This document shows positions 16,141-25,533 of a stretch of DNA of 64,000 bases, in pieces. The translations under genes and the position numbers were made by a program. The notes below the pieces were generated by a model. The model saw only the letters and a list, made by a program, of their open reading frames with translations. It was not told the DNA's origin and ran no database searches. This DNA comes from Methylobacillus methanolivorans. Lineage in GTDB: Bacteria; Pseudomonadota; Gammaproteobacteria; Burkholderiales; Methylophilaceae. The DNA lies in the NCBI RefSeq assembly GCF_020531845.1, contig NZ_JAJAVF010000002.1, positions 469,543 through 533,542 of the forward strand. Reading direction: 5' to 3'. Each line of letters opens with the position of its first letter. The first letter of the stretch is position 1.

Positions 16141-18291
16141 ATGTTAAGCAAGCTTACAGCGCCACAACTCAATATATCCATTGATCCAACCAGCCTGGGC
16201 TTTGCAAGCACGGCTGAATTATTAACCGAGATCGATAGCGATCACCTGGCCTGGATTGGGCAGGAGCGTGCATTGTCCGCCGCTAGCTTCGGCCTGCGCA
16301 TGCAACAACCTGGCTATCACATGTTGGTTATTGGCGAGCCTGCTTCCGGGCGTACCTCATTGCTCAAGAGCGTGGTCGGGCAAATGCTGAAGCAGCAGCC
16401 TGTGCCGCCTGATCTTGTCTATCTGCAGAATTTCCTGCTGCCAGAAAAGCCGCTGTTGTTGCGCTTGCAAGCAGGTAAAGGCGCTGAGTTGCGCCAGTTG
16501 TTGGAGCAATTTGTGCGTAGGCAATTGCGCACTATTCCGGCATTGTTGCAGATCAAGCGATCCCCCGAGAGGCAGCCAGAGACTTTGCATGGCGACAGCG
16601 TTCCCGCAGCCAAGCTGAAGTCTTTTCTGGAGCAGGAACTGGCAACCATTCGCGAGCAGATATTGCCAAACCTGATTGATCATGCTGTGTTTGAGCGCTG
16701 GTCAGCGCGACTGGTGCAAGAGGTGGTTGATAATGCAGACCTGTTTGCCACGAGTAATGAAACAGACGACATGCTTGAGGCTTTTCTCGGACGTTGTCGT
16801 GTCAATCTGCTATTGAGCCATGATGCTCTTGGCGGGGCACCCATTGTGTATGACGATGACCCCAGCCATGCGTCCTTATTTGGTGGTATAGAAGCTTCGG
16901 CTGATCACCTTCCTGATTTCATGCGACTCAAAGCAGGTAATCTGCTGCGGGCCAATGGTGGTGCGCTGATCTTGCATCTGGAAGATATTCTCGCCGATCA
17001 GCAATCTGGAGCGAATCCATTGTTGGAAAAGCTGGGGCGTGTGTTGCGTAATCGCAAGTTGCAGATCGAGGATAGTGGCAGTGCCTCAGGCAATGCAGCG
17101 TTGAGTACCTTAACCCCCGATGCTTTGCCATTAGACTTTAAGTTGATTCTGATTGCCAGCCGCGACGATTACTATCATTTGCACGAAGAACATCCAGCCT
17201 TTTTAGAGCATTTTCGTACCAAGGTTGAGTTTGCCGACAATGCCAGGGCCACGCCAGCGCTATATCGCCAGCTTGCTATCTATCTTGCGCGCTATTGTGC
17301 TGAATCTGGGTTGCCGCACTTTACAGCTGCTGCCGTATCACGCTTGTTGCAAGTCTTGCATGAGTGGGAAGAGGACCAAGCGCGTGTCAATCTTGCATTG
17401 GGGGCGTGGTTGCCCTTGGTGCAGGAAGCGGCTGCTTTGGTTGCCGATGATCAGCTCGTTGACGTGGCAGAGGTTGAGCTGGCCCTTGCGGCAATGCGAC
17501 ATCGGCATAGCTATGCCGAGGAACAAATTCGTGACTCTATTCTCGATGGCGAGATCAAGATTGCCGTGACGGGGCAGGCAGTCGGCCGTATTAATGGTCT
17601 GACGCATATTGATATGGGTGATGCAGAGTTTGGTTCACCGGTACAGATTTCCGCCCGTTGCCACCCTGGACGGCAGGGCGTGATTAATATAGATCGCGAG
17701 GTTAAGCTCACCGGGCCGCAGCACGACAAGGGCATGTTTATTTTGCAACACTGGCTGGCAGCCATGTTTACCCCGCAAGCGCCGCTCTCTCTCAATGCCT
17801 CGTTGGTGTTTGAGCAGGAGTATCACGGGGTAGAAGGCGATTCTGCTTCTTGCGCAGAGTTATATGCATTGCTTTCCAGCCTGTCGGGTTTGCCATTGTC
17901 ACAAGGCATTGCGGTGACTGGCGCCTTGAACCAGCATGGGGATGTGCTGCCGATTGGTGGCATCAATGAAAAGATTGAAGGCCATTTTCGCTTGTGCGAA
18001 AAACTGGGCCTGAATGGAGAGCAGGGTGTGTTATTACCTGCAAGCAACCTGCGGCATGTGCTATTGCACCAGGATATTATCAATGCCGTGACGAATGGCA
18101 TGTTCCATATCTACGCCATGGAGCATGTGCTGGATGGTATTGCGTTACTCACCGACCTGCCAGCGGGCGTGGCAGATGCTGATGGCGCTTACCCTGATGG
18201 CACGGTGCTGGGCCATGCACAGCAAGGCTTGCAGGTGTATCGGGATATTTACCAGCGTAACCAGCAGCCTCAAGGGCTTGCACATGACTGA
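16141..18291 (+). CDS. Lon-related ATP-dependent protease (AAA_32/Lon_C type)
   Basis: 716 residues. The N-terminal part holds a degenerate Walker A, GEPASGRTS (65-73), where Arg replaces the usual Lys, as in other LonB/YcbZ-like proteins. The C-terminal Lon protease domain carries the Ser-Lys dyad: Ser568 in GDSAS and Lys611 in GGINEKIEG. The spacing of 43 residues equals that of Ser679-Lys722 in E. coli Lon, so the peptidase is probably active. No zinc or membrane segment is seen. It overlaps the next gene (hslR-like) by 8 bases. Substrates are unknown. Confidence 0.9.
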   Translation: MLSKLTAPQLNISIDPTSLGFASTAELLTEIDSDHLAWIGQERALSAASFGLRMQQPGYHMLVIGEPASGRTSLLKSVVGQMLKQQPVPPDLVYLQNFLLPEKPLLLRLQAGKGAELRQLLEQFVRRQLRTIPALLQIKRSPERQPETLHGDSVPAAKLKSFLEQELATIREQILPNLIDHAVFERWSARLVQEVVDNADLFATSNETDDMLEAFLGRCRVNLLLSHDALGGAPIVYDDDPSHASLFGGIEASADHLPDFMRLKAGNLLRANGGALILHLEDILADQQSGANPLLEKLGRVLRNRKLQIEDSGSASGNAALSTLTPDALPLDFKLILIASRDDYYHLHEEHPAFLEHFRTKVEFADNARATPALYRQLAIYLARYCAESGLPHFTAAAVSRLLQVLHEWEEDQARVNLALGAWLPLVQEAAALVADDQLVDVAEVELALAAMRHRHSYAEEQIRDSILDGEIKIAVTGQAVGRINGLTHIDMGDAEFGSPVQISARCHPGRQGVINIDREVKLTGPQHDKGMFILQHWLAAMFTPQAPLSLNASLVFEQEYHGVEGDSASCAELYALLSSLSGLPLSQGIAVTGALNQHGDVLPIGGINEKIEGHFRLCEKLGLNGEQGVLLPASNLRHVLLHQDIINAVTNGMFHIYAMEHVLDGIALLTDLPAGVADADGAYPDGTVLGHAQQGLQVYRDIYQRNQQPQGLAHD

Positions 18292-18679
18292 GCAGGATAA
18301 TAAGTGTCGCTTGGACAAATGGTTATGGGCGGCACGCTTCTTCAAGACGCGCAGCTTGGCAACTGATGCTGTGGATAGTGGCAAAGTACATGTGGATGGC
18401 GACCGTGCTAAGCCAGCCAAGGAAGTTCGCCTTGGGCAGGTAATTCATATCCGCCGTAAAGAGCTGGAAGTAGAAGTGGTGGTGCGCGGCTTGAGCACTC
18501 AACGCCGTGGTGCGCCAGAAGCGGCGCTATTGTATGAGGAAACACCCGAGAGTATCAGCAAGCGGGAAAATCTGGCCGTGACACGTGAACATGAGCATGG
18601 CCAGCGTGAGCGTGGGATGGGCCGCCCGACCAAGCGCCAGCGCCGTGATATCAAGAAATTCACCGGTATTGATTGGTAG
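18284..18679 (+). CDS. hslR: S4-domain RNA-binding heat-shock protein, HslR (Hsp15)-like
   Basis: 131 residues from ATG 18284, which overlaps the end of the Lon-like gene. The S4 RNA-binding domain is clear: CRLDKWLWAARFFKTRSLA, then SGKVHVDGDRAKPAKEVRLGQ. The tail is basic (RGMGRPTKRQRRDIKKF), as in Hsp15. Hsp15 binds free 50S subunits carrying a nascent chain and helps recycle stalled ribosomes. Coupling to a protease gene fits a protein quality-control role, which is inference. Confidence 0.9.
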   Translation: MTEQDNKCRLDKWLWAARFFKTRSLATDAVDSGKVHVDGDRAKPAKEVRLGQVIHIRRKELEVEVVVRGLSTQRRGAPEAALLYEETPESISKRENLAVTREHEHGQRERGMGRPTKRQRRDIKKFTGIDW

Positions 18680-18703
18680 TTTTTTTAGCTGCTTTCACTC
18701 TAT

Positions 18704-18739
18704 TAAATCAGAGACGTAGTTAAAGCTCTACCTGATTAA
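18704..18739. terminator. Possible convergent terminator
   Basis: Nested stems: AATCAG (18706-18711) pairs with CTGATT (18732-18737), and GTAG pairs with CTAC inside. A run of T follows on the minus side only weakly. It lies between two convergent genes, overlapping the radical SAM stop codon. Confidence 0.35.
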
Positions 18740-19851
18740 AACAGCCCCAGTTGCTCTGGCCTTTCGGGTGGTTTGAAGAGCGCAGTGTTCATCTCCAGGC
18801 TACGCTTGTTAAGCCCAAGTTTCTTGGTCATCAGGCTAAACCGTTGCCTGATCATATGTGCGAACAATCCGGTACCACGCATGCGTTCGTGAAAGTCAGC
18901 CTGATTGTTTTTACCATCACGGCTTTGGCGGATGATGCTCATGACATGATTGGCCTTGAGTGGATAATGGTGCATCAGCCACTCCTCGAATAAAGGCGCA
19001 ACCTCCAAGGGTAGCCGTAACAACACATAACCCGCATTGGTTGCACCGGCTTCATGGGCTGCTGTTAATATTTTCTCAAGCTCGAGGTCAGTCAGCACAG
19101 GAATAATGGGCGCTGTCATCACCCCGGTGGGAATACCTGCCTCATGTAACCGCCTGATGGTTTCCAGCCGGCGTTGCGGTGCAGCTGCTCTGGGTTCAAG
19201 GGAGCGGCTGAGTTTGTTGCTCAAGGTGGTAACAGAGATAAAAACCTGCGCCAATCCTGCACTGGCCATCTCAGCGAGAATATCAATATCACGTTCTACC
19301 ATGGCTGATTTGGTGACTATGCTCACCGGGTGCTGAAACTCTGCCAACACTTGCAGCACTTGCCGTGTGATTTGCTGCTGTTTTTCCAGTGGTTGGTATG
19401 GGTCTGTATTCGTCCCCATGGCGATGGGCATGCAGTGATAATGCTTGTTGCTTAACTCCTTGCGCAGTAGCTTGGCTGCATCAGGCTTGATTAAAATCCT
19501 GCTCTCAAAATCCAGCCCAGCTGATAAGCCAAGATAGGTGTGGCTGGGGCGGGCAAAGCAATAGATGCATCCATGCTCGCAGCCTCTATAGGGATTGATC
19601 GAGCGATCAAAGGGAACATCAGGCGAGTTATTCCAGTTGATGATGCTACGTGTGTTGTCGATCAGCACCTCGGTGGCTATCGGTGCCAAGTCTTGTTCTG
19701 GATTGTCCCAGCCGTCATCGGCATCCGTATGCTGCAACTTCTCGAAGCGGCCGCTATGGTTGCTTATCGCGCCACGCCCTTTGTAGATAAGCGGGCGCGG
19801 CATGTCATGTGGGTTGTTACTACCAGGGGATTTCTTGTCCATCATATGCAT
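18736..19851 (-). CDS. PA0069/Rv2578c-type radical SAM protein
   Basis: 371 residues if started at ATG 19851; ATGs at 19845 and 19842 are alternatives. All overlap the end of the SDR gene. The radical SAM cluster motif is CEHGCIYC (Cys91, Cys95, Cys98), with NPYRGCEHGC typical of the PA0069/Rv2578c family, followed by a TIM-barrel-like body with MGTNTDPYQP. The reaction is not known for this family. The upstream gene ends inside its start region, so the two are cotranscribed and translationally coupled. Confidence 0.85.
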   Translation of the reverse strand: MHMMDKKSPGSNNPHDMPRPLIYKGRGAISNHSGRFEKLQHTDADDGWDNPEQDLAPIATEVLIDNTRSIINWNNSPDVPFDRSINPYRGCEHGCIYCFARPSHTYLGLSAGLDFESRILIKPDAAKLLRKELSNKHYHCMPIAMGTNTDPYQPLEKQQQITRQVLQVLAEFQHPVSIVTKSAMVERDIDILAEMASAGLAQVFISVTTLSNKLSRSLEPRAAAPQRRLETIRRLHEAGIPTGVMTAPIIPVLTDLELEKILTAAHEAGATNAGYVLLRLPLEVAPLFEEWLMHHYPLKANHVMSIIRQSRDGKNNQADFHERMRGTGLFAHMIRQRFSLMTKKLGLNKRSLEMNTALFKPPERPEQLGLF

Positions 19852-20518
19852 AAAACTTGCCTGCATCGGCAATCGTGGCCTGATCAATTACTTTGCGTAA
19901 GCCGCTGATACTTTGCTCGGTGTTGATCAGCGCATTCGGCCCACCCATATCCGTTAATACCCAGCCAGGATGCAATAGAAGGGTAGTAATGCCATCTTTT
20001 GCTAATTCGATAGACAGGCTCTTGCTGATCATGTTCAGTGCTGTTTTACTAGACCGGTAGATGTAGCTACCACCGCTGGTGTTGTCGGCAATGCTACCCA
20101 TTTTGCTGGTCATGTTGACCAGTTTCTTGAGCGTGCCTTGTTGCAGGTGTGGCGTAAAAGCCTGTGCTACCTTGAACGGTGCTACGCCATTAATACGGAA
20201 CGCCTCCATCCATGCGGCATAATCAGCTTCGCTAAATACCTGGTTCGGGCTATCAGGATAGATACCTGCATTATTAAGCAAAACATCAATTGGCTTGTCT
20301 GCCAGGGATGCCGCCAGATTATCTATCTGCTGGAAGTCACCCACATCCAGTTGATGTACGCTAACCAGCTCTTTGAACTGCATAGCAAGTTGCAATAGTG
20401 CTTCCGAAGATTCCGGCTGGCGACAACACGCCAATACCTGCCAGCCAGCTTCGGCATATTGTTTGGTGAACTCAAGGCCCAGGCCGCGATTGGCACCAGT
20501 GATCAATACGGTTGGCAT
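19820..20518 (-). CDS. Short-chain dehydrogenase/reductase
   Basis: 232 residues. It has the NAD(P)-binding motif TGANRGLGLEF at 7-17, NNAG (about 86-89) and the catalytic YxxxK as YRSSK. This is a classical SDR of the C-factor/YciK-like small type. The substrate is unknown. It is divergent from the EPS regulator gene, with 133 bases between the two starts, and coupled to the radical SAM gene downstream. Confidence 0.88.
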   Translation of the reverse strand: MPTVLITGANRGLGLEFTKQYAEAGWQVLACCRQPESSEALLQLAMQFKELVSVHQLDVGDFQQIDNLAASLADKPIDVLLNNAGIYPDSPNQVFSEADYAAWMEAFRINGVAPFKVAQAFTPHLQQGTLKKLVNMTSKMGSIADNTSGGSYIYRSSKTALNMISKSLSIELAKDGITTLLLHPGWVLTDMGGPNALINTEQSISGLRKVIDQATIADAGKFYAYDGQEIPW

Positions 20519-20581
20519 AAGTCAAAACTCCTTGTCATAGCTTGTTTCTAGCATACCATTTTGCCTGTGAATTTTTCAGGC

Positions 20582-20610
20582 TTGTGAGCTAATGTGAGTT
20601 TAGGTACACT
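20582..20610 (+). promoter_or_regulatory. Predicted sigma-70 promoter of the EPS regulator
   Basis: TTGTGA (20582-20587), a 17-base spacer, and TACACT (20605-20610). The predicted transcription start near 20617 falls inside the 15-bp palindrome described next. Confidence 0.5.
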
Positions 20611-20612
20611 GC

Positions 20613-20627
20613 GTTCATCAATTGAAC
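20613..20627. promoter_or_regulatory. Candidate EPS-regulator operator (site 1)
   Basis: GTTCATCAATTGAAC: 5-bp inverted repeat with a 5-base centre, overlapping the predicted transcription start of the MarR-type gene. Its reverse complement differs by one base from site 2 at 39447-39461. The position is that expected of a repressor acting on its own gene. Confidence 0.55.
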
Positions 20628-20651
20628 GAAGTATTCAATATTTCATTTCCA

Positions 20652-20984
20652 ATGCTCACCGACGAATATCGTTACAAGATACTCAAGCTAGTTCAGGAAA
20701 AGCCTGACATCAGCCAGCGAGAGCTGGCTAAAGCCTTGAGCATTAGTCTGGGGAAAACCAATTATTGCCTGAAGGCATTGGTTGAAGTCGGCCTGCTCAA
20801 GGTATCCAACTTCCGTAACAGTCAGAACAAGCTGGCCTATATGTACGTGCTGACCCCAACAGGTATTGAGCATAAAGCCGCTGTGACCATCAATTTCCTC
20901 AAAGAAAAAATCAAGGAATACCAGCAACTGGCCAGTGAAATTGAAGAGTTGCGCAGTGAGGTAGCGAGCGACGTGGAGAAGTAG
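20652..20984 (+). CDS. MarR-family EPS-associated transcriptional regulator
   Basis: 110 residues from ATG 20652; the reading frame opens 30 bases earlier with TTG, but the family begins MLTDE-RYKIL as here. The winged helix-turn-helix (about 5-75) contains [24 protein letters not shown], and the C-terminal 30 residues form a coiled coil likely to dimerise. This family is known for sitting at the head of exopolysaccharide loci. It is the first gene of the gmd-fcl-ugd operon, with 4 bases to gmd. A palindrome overlaps its predicted transcription start, suggesting autoregulation. Confidence 0.88.
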   Translation: MLTDEYRYKILKLVQEKPDISQRELAKALSISLGKTNYCLKALVEVGLLKVSNFRNSQNKLAYMYVLTPTGIEHKAAVTINFLKEKIKEYQQLASEIEELRSEVASDVEK

Positions 20985-20988
20985 GGAG

Positions 20989-22101
20989 ATGACAATTAAA
21001 CAGGATAAAGGTATGACAAAGAAAGTCGCATTGATTACCGGAGTGACCGGTCAGGATGGAGCCTATCTCTCAGAGTTTCTCTTGAAAAAAGACTATGAAG
21101 TTCACGGCATCAAGCGCCGTGCATCCTTGTTCAATACTGATCGTATTGATCATCTGTACCAAGATCCGCATGTCGACAACAAAAACTTCATCCTGCACTA
21201 CGGCGACCTGACCGACTCCACCAACCTTATCCGCATCATCCAACAAGTCCAGCCAGACGAAATCTACAATCTCGCCGCCATGAGCCACGTAGCCGTTAGC
21301 TTCGAGACCCCCGAATACACTGCGAATGCCGACGGCATCGGTACCTTGCGCATCCTCGAAGCCATCCGTATCCTTGGCCTGGAAAAAAAGACCCGCTTCT
21401 ACCAAGCCTCCACTTCCGAGCTCTATGGCTTGGTACAAGAAGTCCCGCAGAAAGAAACGACCCCTTTCTACCCACGTAGCCCCTATGCTGTGGCTAAGCT
21501 TTATGGCTACTGGATAACCGTCAACTACCGCGAAGCCTATGGCATCTACGCGTGCAACGGCGTCCTCTTCAACCACGAAAGCCCGTTGCGTGGCGAAACC
21601 TTCGTTACCCGCAAGATCACCCGTGCATTGGCTCGTATCAAGCTCGGCCTGCAAGACAGTCTCTACCTTGGCAACCTTGATGCCCTACGCGATTGGGGCC
21701 ACGCCAAAGACTACGTCGAAATGCAATGGCTCATGCTGCAACAAGACCATCCAGAAGACTTCGTTATTGCCACAGGCGTGCAATACAGCGTTCGTGACTT
21801 CGTCAATGCTGCTGCCAAGGAACTCGACATCGCCATCACCTGGAAAGGCCAAGGCGTCGAAGAAAAAGGCTATGACAGCAACGGCAAAGCCATCGTCCAG
21901 GTAGACCCACGCTACTTCCGACCTACCGAAGTCGAAACCCTACTGGGTGACCCGACCAAAGCCAAACAAAAACTCGGCTGGACCCCCAAGACCACCTTCC
22001 AGGAACTTGTCTCTGAAATGGTGCGTGAAGACCTCAAGAGTGCCCAGCGTGACGAACTCGTCAAAAAGCACGGCTTTGCTGCCTACGACTACAACGAGTA
22101 A
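20989..22101 (+). CDS. gmd: GDP-mannose 4,6-dehydratase
   Basis: 370 residues. ATG 21013 ([10 protein letters not shown]) fits the family N-terminus equally well and may be the true start. The Rossmann motif is [11 protein letters not shown], with [12 protein letters not shown], the catalytic STSELYG and YAVAK elements, and [11 protein letters not shown], all hallmarks of Gmd. It converts GDP-D-mannose to GDP-4-keto-6-deoxy-mannose for L-fucose synthesis with the next gene. From about 21190 codon use shifts strongly to C-ending codons, unlike flanking genes. Confidence 0.97.
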   Translation: MTIKQDKGMTKKVALITGVTGQDGAYLSEFLLKKDYEVHGIKRRASLFNTDRIDHLYQDPHVDNKNFILHYGDLTDSTNLIRIIQQVQPDEIYNLAAMSHVAVSFETPEYTANADGIGTLRILEAIRILGLEKKTRFYQASTSELYGLVQEVPQKETTPFYPRSPYAVAKLYGYWITVNYREAYGIYACNGVLFNHESPLRGETFVTRKITRALARIKLGLQDSLYLGNLDALRDWGHAKDYVEMQWLMLQQDHPEDFVIATGVQYSVRDFVNAAAKELDIAITWKGQGVEEKGYDSNGKAIVQVDPRYFRPTEVETLLGDPTKAKQKLGWTPKTTFQELVSEMVREDLKSAQRDELVKKHGFAAYDYNE

Positions 22102-22106
22102 TCTGC

Positions 22107-23078
22107 ATGGACAAACACGCACGCATCTATGTGGCAGGGCATCGAGGACTCGTTGGCTCTGCCATTGTCAGAAACCTCGAAGCTAAGGGATACACCAACA
22201 TCCTCAAGCGCACCCATGCCGAGCTGGACCTCACTGACGACAAAGCCACCGACCAATTCTTTGCGGAATACAAGCCGGAATACGTCTTCCTGGCCGCGGC
22301 CAAAGTGGGGGGTATTGTCGCCAACAACACCTACCCAGCAGAATTCATCCGTGACAACCTCGCCATCCAGAACAGCGTCATCCATAGTGCCTGGAAGCAC
22401 GGAGTCACCCGGCTCCTGTTTCTCGGCTCCAGCTGCATCTACCCCAAACTAGCGCCACAGCCGATGCAGGAGCAACACCTGCTCACAGGCCCATTGGAAC
22501 CGACCAATCGTCCTTATGCGCTTGCCAAGATTGCTGGCATCGAAATGTGCTGGAGCTACAACCGTCAATACGGCACACAATACCTGGCGGCTATGCCGAC
22601 CAATCTCTATGGCCCTGGTGACAACTACCATCCCGAAAACAGCCACGTCATCCCGGCCCTGCTGCGCAAGTTCCACGAAGCCAAGCAACACAACCAACCA
22701 ACTGTTACCGTTTGGGGCACTGGCACCCCCAAACGCGAATTCCTCTACAGCGACGACATGGCCGATGCCTGTGTCTACCTCATGAACTTGCCAGCAGACC
22801 AATACCAAGCCTTACTGGGCAGTGATGAAAGCAAGACTGGTAGATTTGAACCGCCCCTCATCAATGTAGGTGTGGGTGAAGACGTCACCATCAAGGATCT
22901 GGCTGAGCTCGTCAAGCAGACAGTGGGTTATGAGGGTAGCATTGAGTTTGATACTACCAAGCCGGATGGCACGCCAAGGAAGCTCATGGATGTAACAAGG
23001 CTGGGTAATGCAGGATGGAGCGCGATAACATCTTTAAGTAATGGACTAAAGTTTGCATATACGGATTTTTTACAATGA
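22107..23078 (+). CDS. fcl: GDP-L-fucose synthase
   Basis: 323 residues, the usual size. It shows [12 protein letters not shown] (NADP binding), [16 protein letters not shown] with the catalytic Ser and Cys, YALAK with the catalytic Tyr/Lys, and [24 protein letters not shown]. It epimerises at C3/C5 and reduces the Gmd product to GDP-L-fucose. It lies 5 bases from gmd and overlaps ugd by ATGA. Composition changes near 22810: the last 90 codons lose the C-rich third-position bias of the rest of the gene. Confidence 0.97.
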   Translation: MDKHARIYVAGHRGLVGSAIVRNLEAKGYTNILKRTHAELDLTDDKATDQFFAEYKPEYVFLAAAKVGGIVANNTYPAEFIRDNLAIQNSVIHSAWKHGVTRLLFLGSSCIYPKLAPQPMQEQHLLTGPLEPTNRPYALAKIAGIEMCWSYNRQYGTQYLAAMPTNLYGPGDNYHPENSHVIPALLRKFHEAKQHNQPTVTVWGTGTPKREFLYSDDMADACVYLMNLPADQYQALLGSDESKTGRFEPPLINVGVGEDVTIKDLAELVKQTVGYEGSIEFDTTKPDGTPRKLMDVTRLGNAGWSAITSLSNGLKFAYTDFLQ

Positions 23079-24241
23079 AAATTGCTATTGCTGGAACGGG
23101 GTATGTTGGATTATCAAATGGAGTATTGCTCGCTCAACATCACGAGGTCGTTGCATTAGATATAGTCCCAGCAAAAGTTGAGATGCTTAATCGCGGGGAG
23201 TCACCCCTCATTGATGATGAACTACAGTATTACCTCAAGAATAAGTCCCTAAATTTTAGGGCTACTCTTGATAAGAGTGATGCTTATACAGGGGCAGAGT
23301 TCGTCATTATCGCAACGCCAACAGATTACGATCCAGACACAAACAATTTCAATACTGAATCAATCGAGGCGGTTATTCGTGATGTAATCTCAATTAACCC
23401 GACTGCTGTAATAGTTATCAAATCGACGATACCGGTAGGGTATACACTCAAGACCAGTGAATTGCTTGGTACAAGTAATCTTATATTTTCTCCCGAGTTT
23501 CTACGTGAGGGGCGTGCCTTGTATGACAACCTGCATCCGTCAAGGATAGTGGTTGGGGAAAGGTCAGAGCGTGCAGAGCGGTTTGCGGCACTTATGCAAC
23601 AAGGGGCAATCAGCAAGGAAATTCCTGTGCTGCTAACCGACCCAAAAGAGGCTGAGGCTATCAAATTGTTTGCCAATACCTATCTAGCAATGCGCGTATC
23701 ATATTTCAACGAACTGGATACTTATGCCGCAGCCCACGGGCTTGATAGCAGGCAAATTATTGACGGAGTCTGCCTGGATACACGGATTGGCCATCAATAT
23801 AATAATCCCAGCTTTGGATATGGCGGTTATTGCCTACCCAAGGATACCAAGCAATTATTGGCGAATTACAATGATGTACCGCAAAATCTCATTCGGGCAA
23901 TTGTGGAATCAAACACCACGCGCAAGGATTTTATTGCAGATGAGGTTATTCGCATGAAGCCTGCGATCGTCGGTGTCTATCGGCTCATTATGAAAGCTGG
24001 CTCAGACAACTTCCGATCCTCCAGTATTCAGGGAATCATGAAGCGCATCAAAGCCAAGGGTATTGAAGTGATAGTGTATGAACCAGTGCTGAAAGAAGAC
24101 AGGTTTTTTAACTCACGCATCGTCAATGACCTTGAGCAGTTCAAGGCTGAGGCGGATGTCATTTTGACCAATCGCCACACTGATGCCCTCAGTAGTGTTC
24201 AGCACAAGGTATATACCAGGGATTTGTTTGGCAAGGATTGA
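23075..24241 (+). CDS. ugd: UDP-glucose 6-dehydrogenase
   Basis: 388 residues, the length of the short Ugd class. N-terminal [10 protein letters not shown] binds [22 protein letters not shown] and the catalytic Cys253 in [11 protein letters not shown] are present. It oxidises UDP-glucose to UDP-glucuronate. The start overlaps the fcl stop. The gene is noticeably more AT-rich than gmd and fcl. GalU, encoded at 43259, would supply the substrate. Confidence 0.97.
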   Translation: MKIAIAGTGYVGLSNGVLLAQHHEVVALDIVPAKVEMLNRGESPLIDDELQYYLKNKSLNFRATLDKSDAYTGAEFVIIATPTDYDPDTNNFNTESIEAVIRDVISINPTAVIVIKSTIPVGYTLKTSELLGTSNLIFSPEFLREGRALYDNLHPSRIVVGERSERAERFAALMQQGAISKEIPVLLTDPKEAEAIKLFANTYLAMRVSYFNELDTYAAAHGLDSRQIIDGVCLDTRIGHQYNNPSFGYGGYCLPKDTKQLLANYNDVPQNLIRAIVESNTTRKDFIADEVIRMKPAIVGVYRLIMKAGSDNFRSSSIQGIMKRIKAKGIEVIVYEPVLKEDRFFNSRIVNDLEQFKAEADVILTNRHTDALSSVQHKVYTRDLFGKD

Positions 24242-24274
24242 AAGCCGATAACCCCTTGGGGCTGGCTGGCTTTT
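24241..24274. terminator. Convergent terminator between ugd and the EPS operon
   Basis: Long imperfect hairpin with AAAGCC / GGCTTTT outer arms and CCCC-TT-GGGG at the tip, in the 32-base gap between two converging operons. Confidence 0.6.
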
Positions 24275-25524
24275 CAGCTACCTGAAATATGACGGGTTGT
24301 CTTGTGTAATACCATGTTGGATAAAAGTGATTCAAGTTTATTCATCAATTTTGAACGATTGAACTCTCTGGCAGCATAATCTTGCCCACTGGAGCCCATC
24401 CTTCGTCTATCCTCATTGCTTAGAACTGCCATTTGCTCGATATTTTTCGCAAGCGTCACCCAATCACCAGCGGGTGATACATAACCTGCCTGTGCTTCAT
24501 TGATGATATTGGCTCCTTCTCCATCCAGCATGGCCAGAAGTGGAATGCCAGATCCAAAGTAGGCTTGTACTTTTCCGGGAATGGTCAGGGAAAACACTGG
24601 GTCTGGCTTCAGACTCACGAGCAATGCATCAGCATGTGCAAAAAATGCGGGCATGCGCTCTAAATCATGTCTTCCTACCATGCTGATGCGTTGCTCCAGT
24701 CCGCGGGATTGTATTTGCTCAGCAACCCAACCTGACATGCGGCCATCCCCTACGATGATCCAGCGAATATCGCTGCGTACTTTAAGAGCCTCGGCGGCAT
24801 TGAGAATGGCAGGAAAGTCTTGAGCCTCCCCAACGTTACCTGCAAACATGATCGTGAAAACACCAGGGGCTAATGTAATCTCAGGTGCGGGATATGCAGG
24901 TATGCCTGTGTCAAATACCTCATCTGCCCAGGCTGGGAAATAGGTAATATCAGCTTTTTTTGGAGCATGTCGGGCAATGCTGGCAGTAAATTGCCGTGAT
25001 TGGCCCAGGATCAAGTCACAGTGGCTATAAATCCAACGCACCAGGCCTTGTATCAAGGAGAAAACATACCGGGATTTCACTACCCCAACGGCATGCAAGG
25101 TTTCTGGCCAAAGATCCAGTACCCAGAAGGCCATTGGACATTGCTTGATGGCTCGCAAGAGGATTGCTGGTATCCCGACAGTGATGGGGGAGGGTTGATA
25201 GGCCAGGATGGCATCAAATACCTGTCCGCGTAATTTCCATGGTCCCAGCAGGCTGGCAAATATTGCAAAGGATAGGTAGTTAAGCAACAGGCATAGCGTG
25301 CCTGAACCCCTGGCTAGTAAGGGAACCCGGACAATATGGACTCCTCGATATTGTGCATATGCACCCGGATTATGTTGGAAATGGCTGTCTATTTTCCCAG
25401 ATGGGTAGTTAGGCCACCCTGTCAGCACCGTGACCTCGTGCCCCCTGATGCGGAGATCTTCAACCAGTTCATTGATTCTGAAGTTTTCCGGCCAGAAGTA
25501 TTGGCTAACGATAAGCAAACGCAT
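24274..25524 (-). CDS. wbuB: WbuB-like glycosyltransferase (GT4), probable L-fucosamine transferase
   Basis: 416 residues. N-terminal LLIVSQYFWPENFRINELV is the signature of the WbuB group. The C-terminal half has the GT4 nucleotide-binding features FAGNVGEAQD, GDGRMSGW and PDPVFSLTIPGKVQAYFGSG. A hydrophobic segment near 80-95 suggests membrane association. WbuB homologues occur directly beside FnlABC and are thought to transfer N-acetyl-L-fucosamine, as the 9-base spacing to fnlC here would fit. It is the last gene of the minus-strand operon. Confidence 0.85.
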   Translation of the reverse strand: MRLLIVSQYFWPENFRINELVEDLRIRGHEVTVLTGWPNYPSGKIDSHFQHNPGAYAQYRGVHIVRVPLLARGSGTLCLLLNYLSFAIFASLLGPWKLRGQVFDAILAYQPSPITVGIPAILLRAIKQCPMAFWVLDLWPETLHAVGVVKSRYVFSLIQGLVRWIYSHCDLILGQSRQFTASIARHAPKKADITYFPAWADEVFDTGIPAYPAPEITLAPGVFTIMFAGNVGEAQDFPAILNAAEALKVRSDIRWIIVGDGRMSGWVAEQIQSRGLEQRISMVGRHDLERMPAFFAHADALLVSLKPDPVFSLTIPGKVQAYFGSGIPLLAMLDGEGANIINEAQAGYVSPAGDWVTLAKNIEQMAVLSNEDRRRMGSSGQDYAAREFNRSKLMNKLESLLSNMVLHKTTRHISGS

Positions 25525-25533
25525 GGGGAAAAC

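Noticed and set aside
24340..24364. ATTCATCAATTTTGAAC-like palindrome in the end of the WbuB-like gene
   Set aside because: Resembles the EPS operator but has a different centre and lies in coding sequence; it may be chance.
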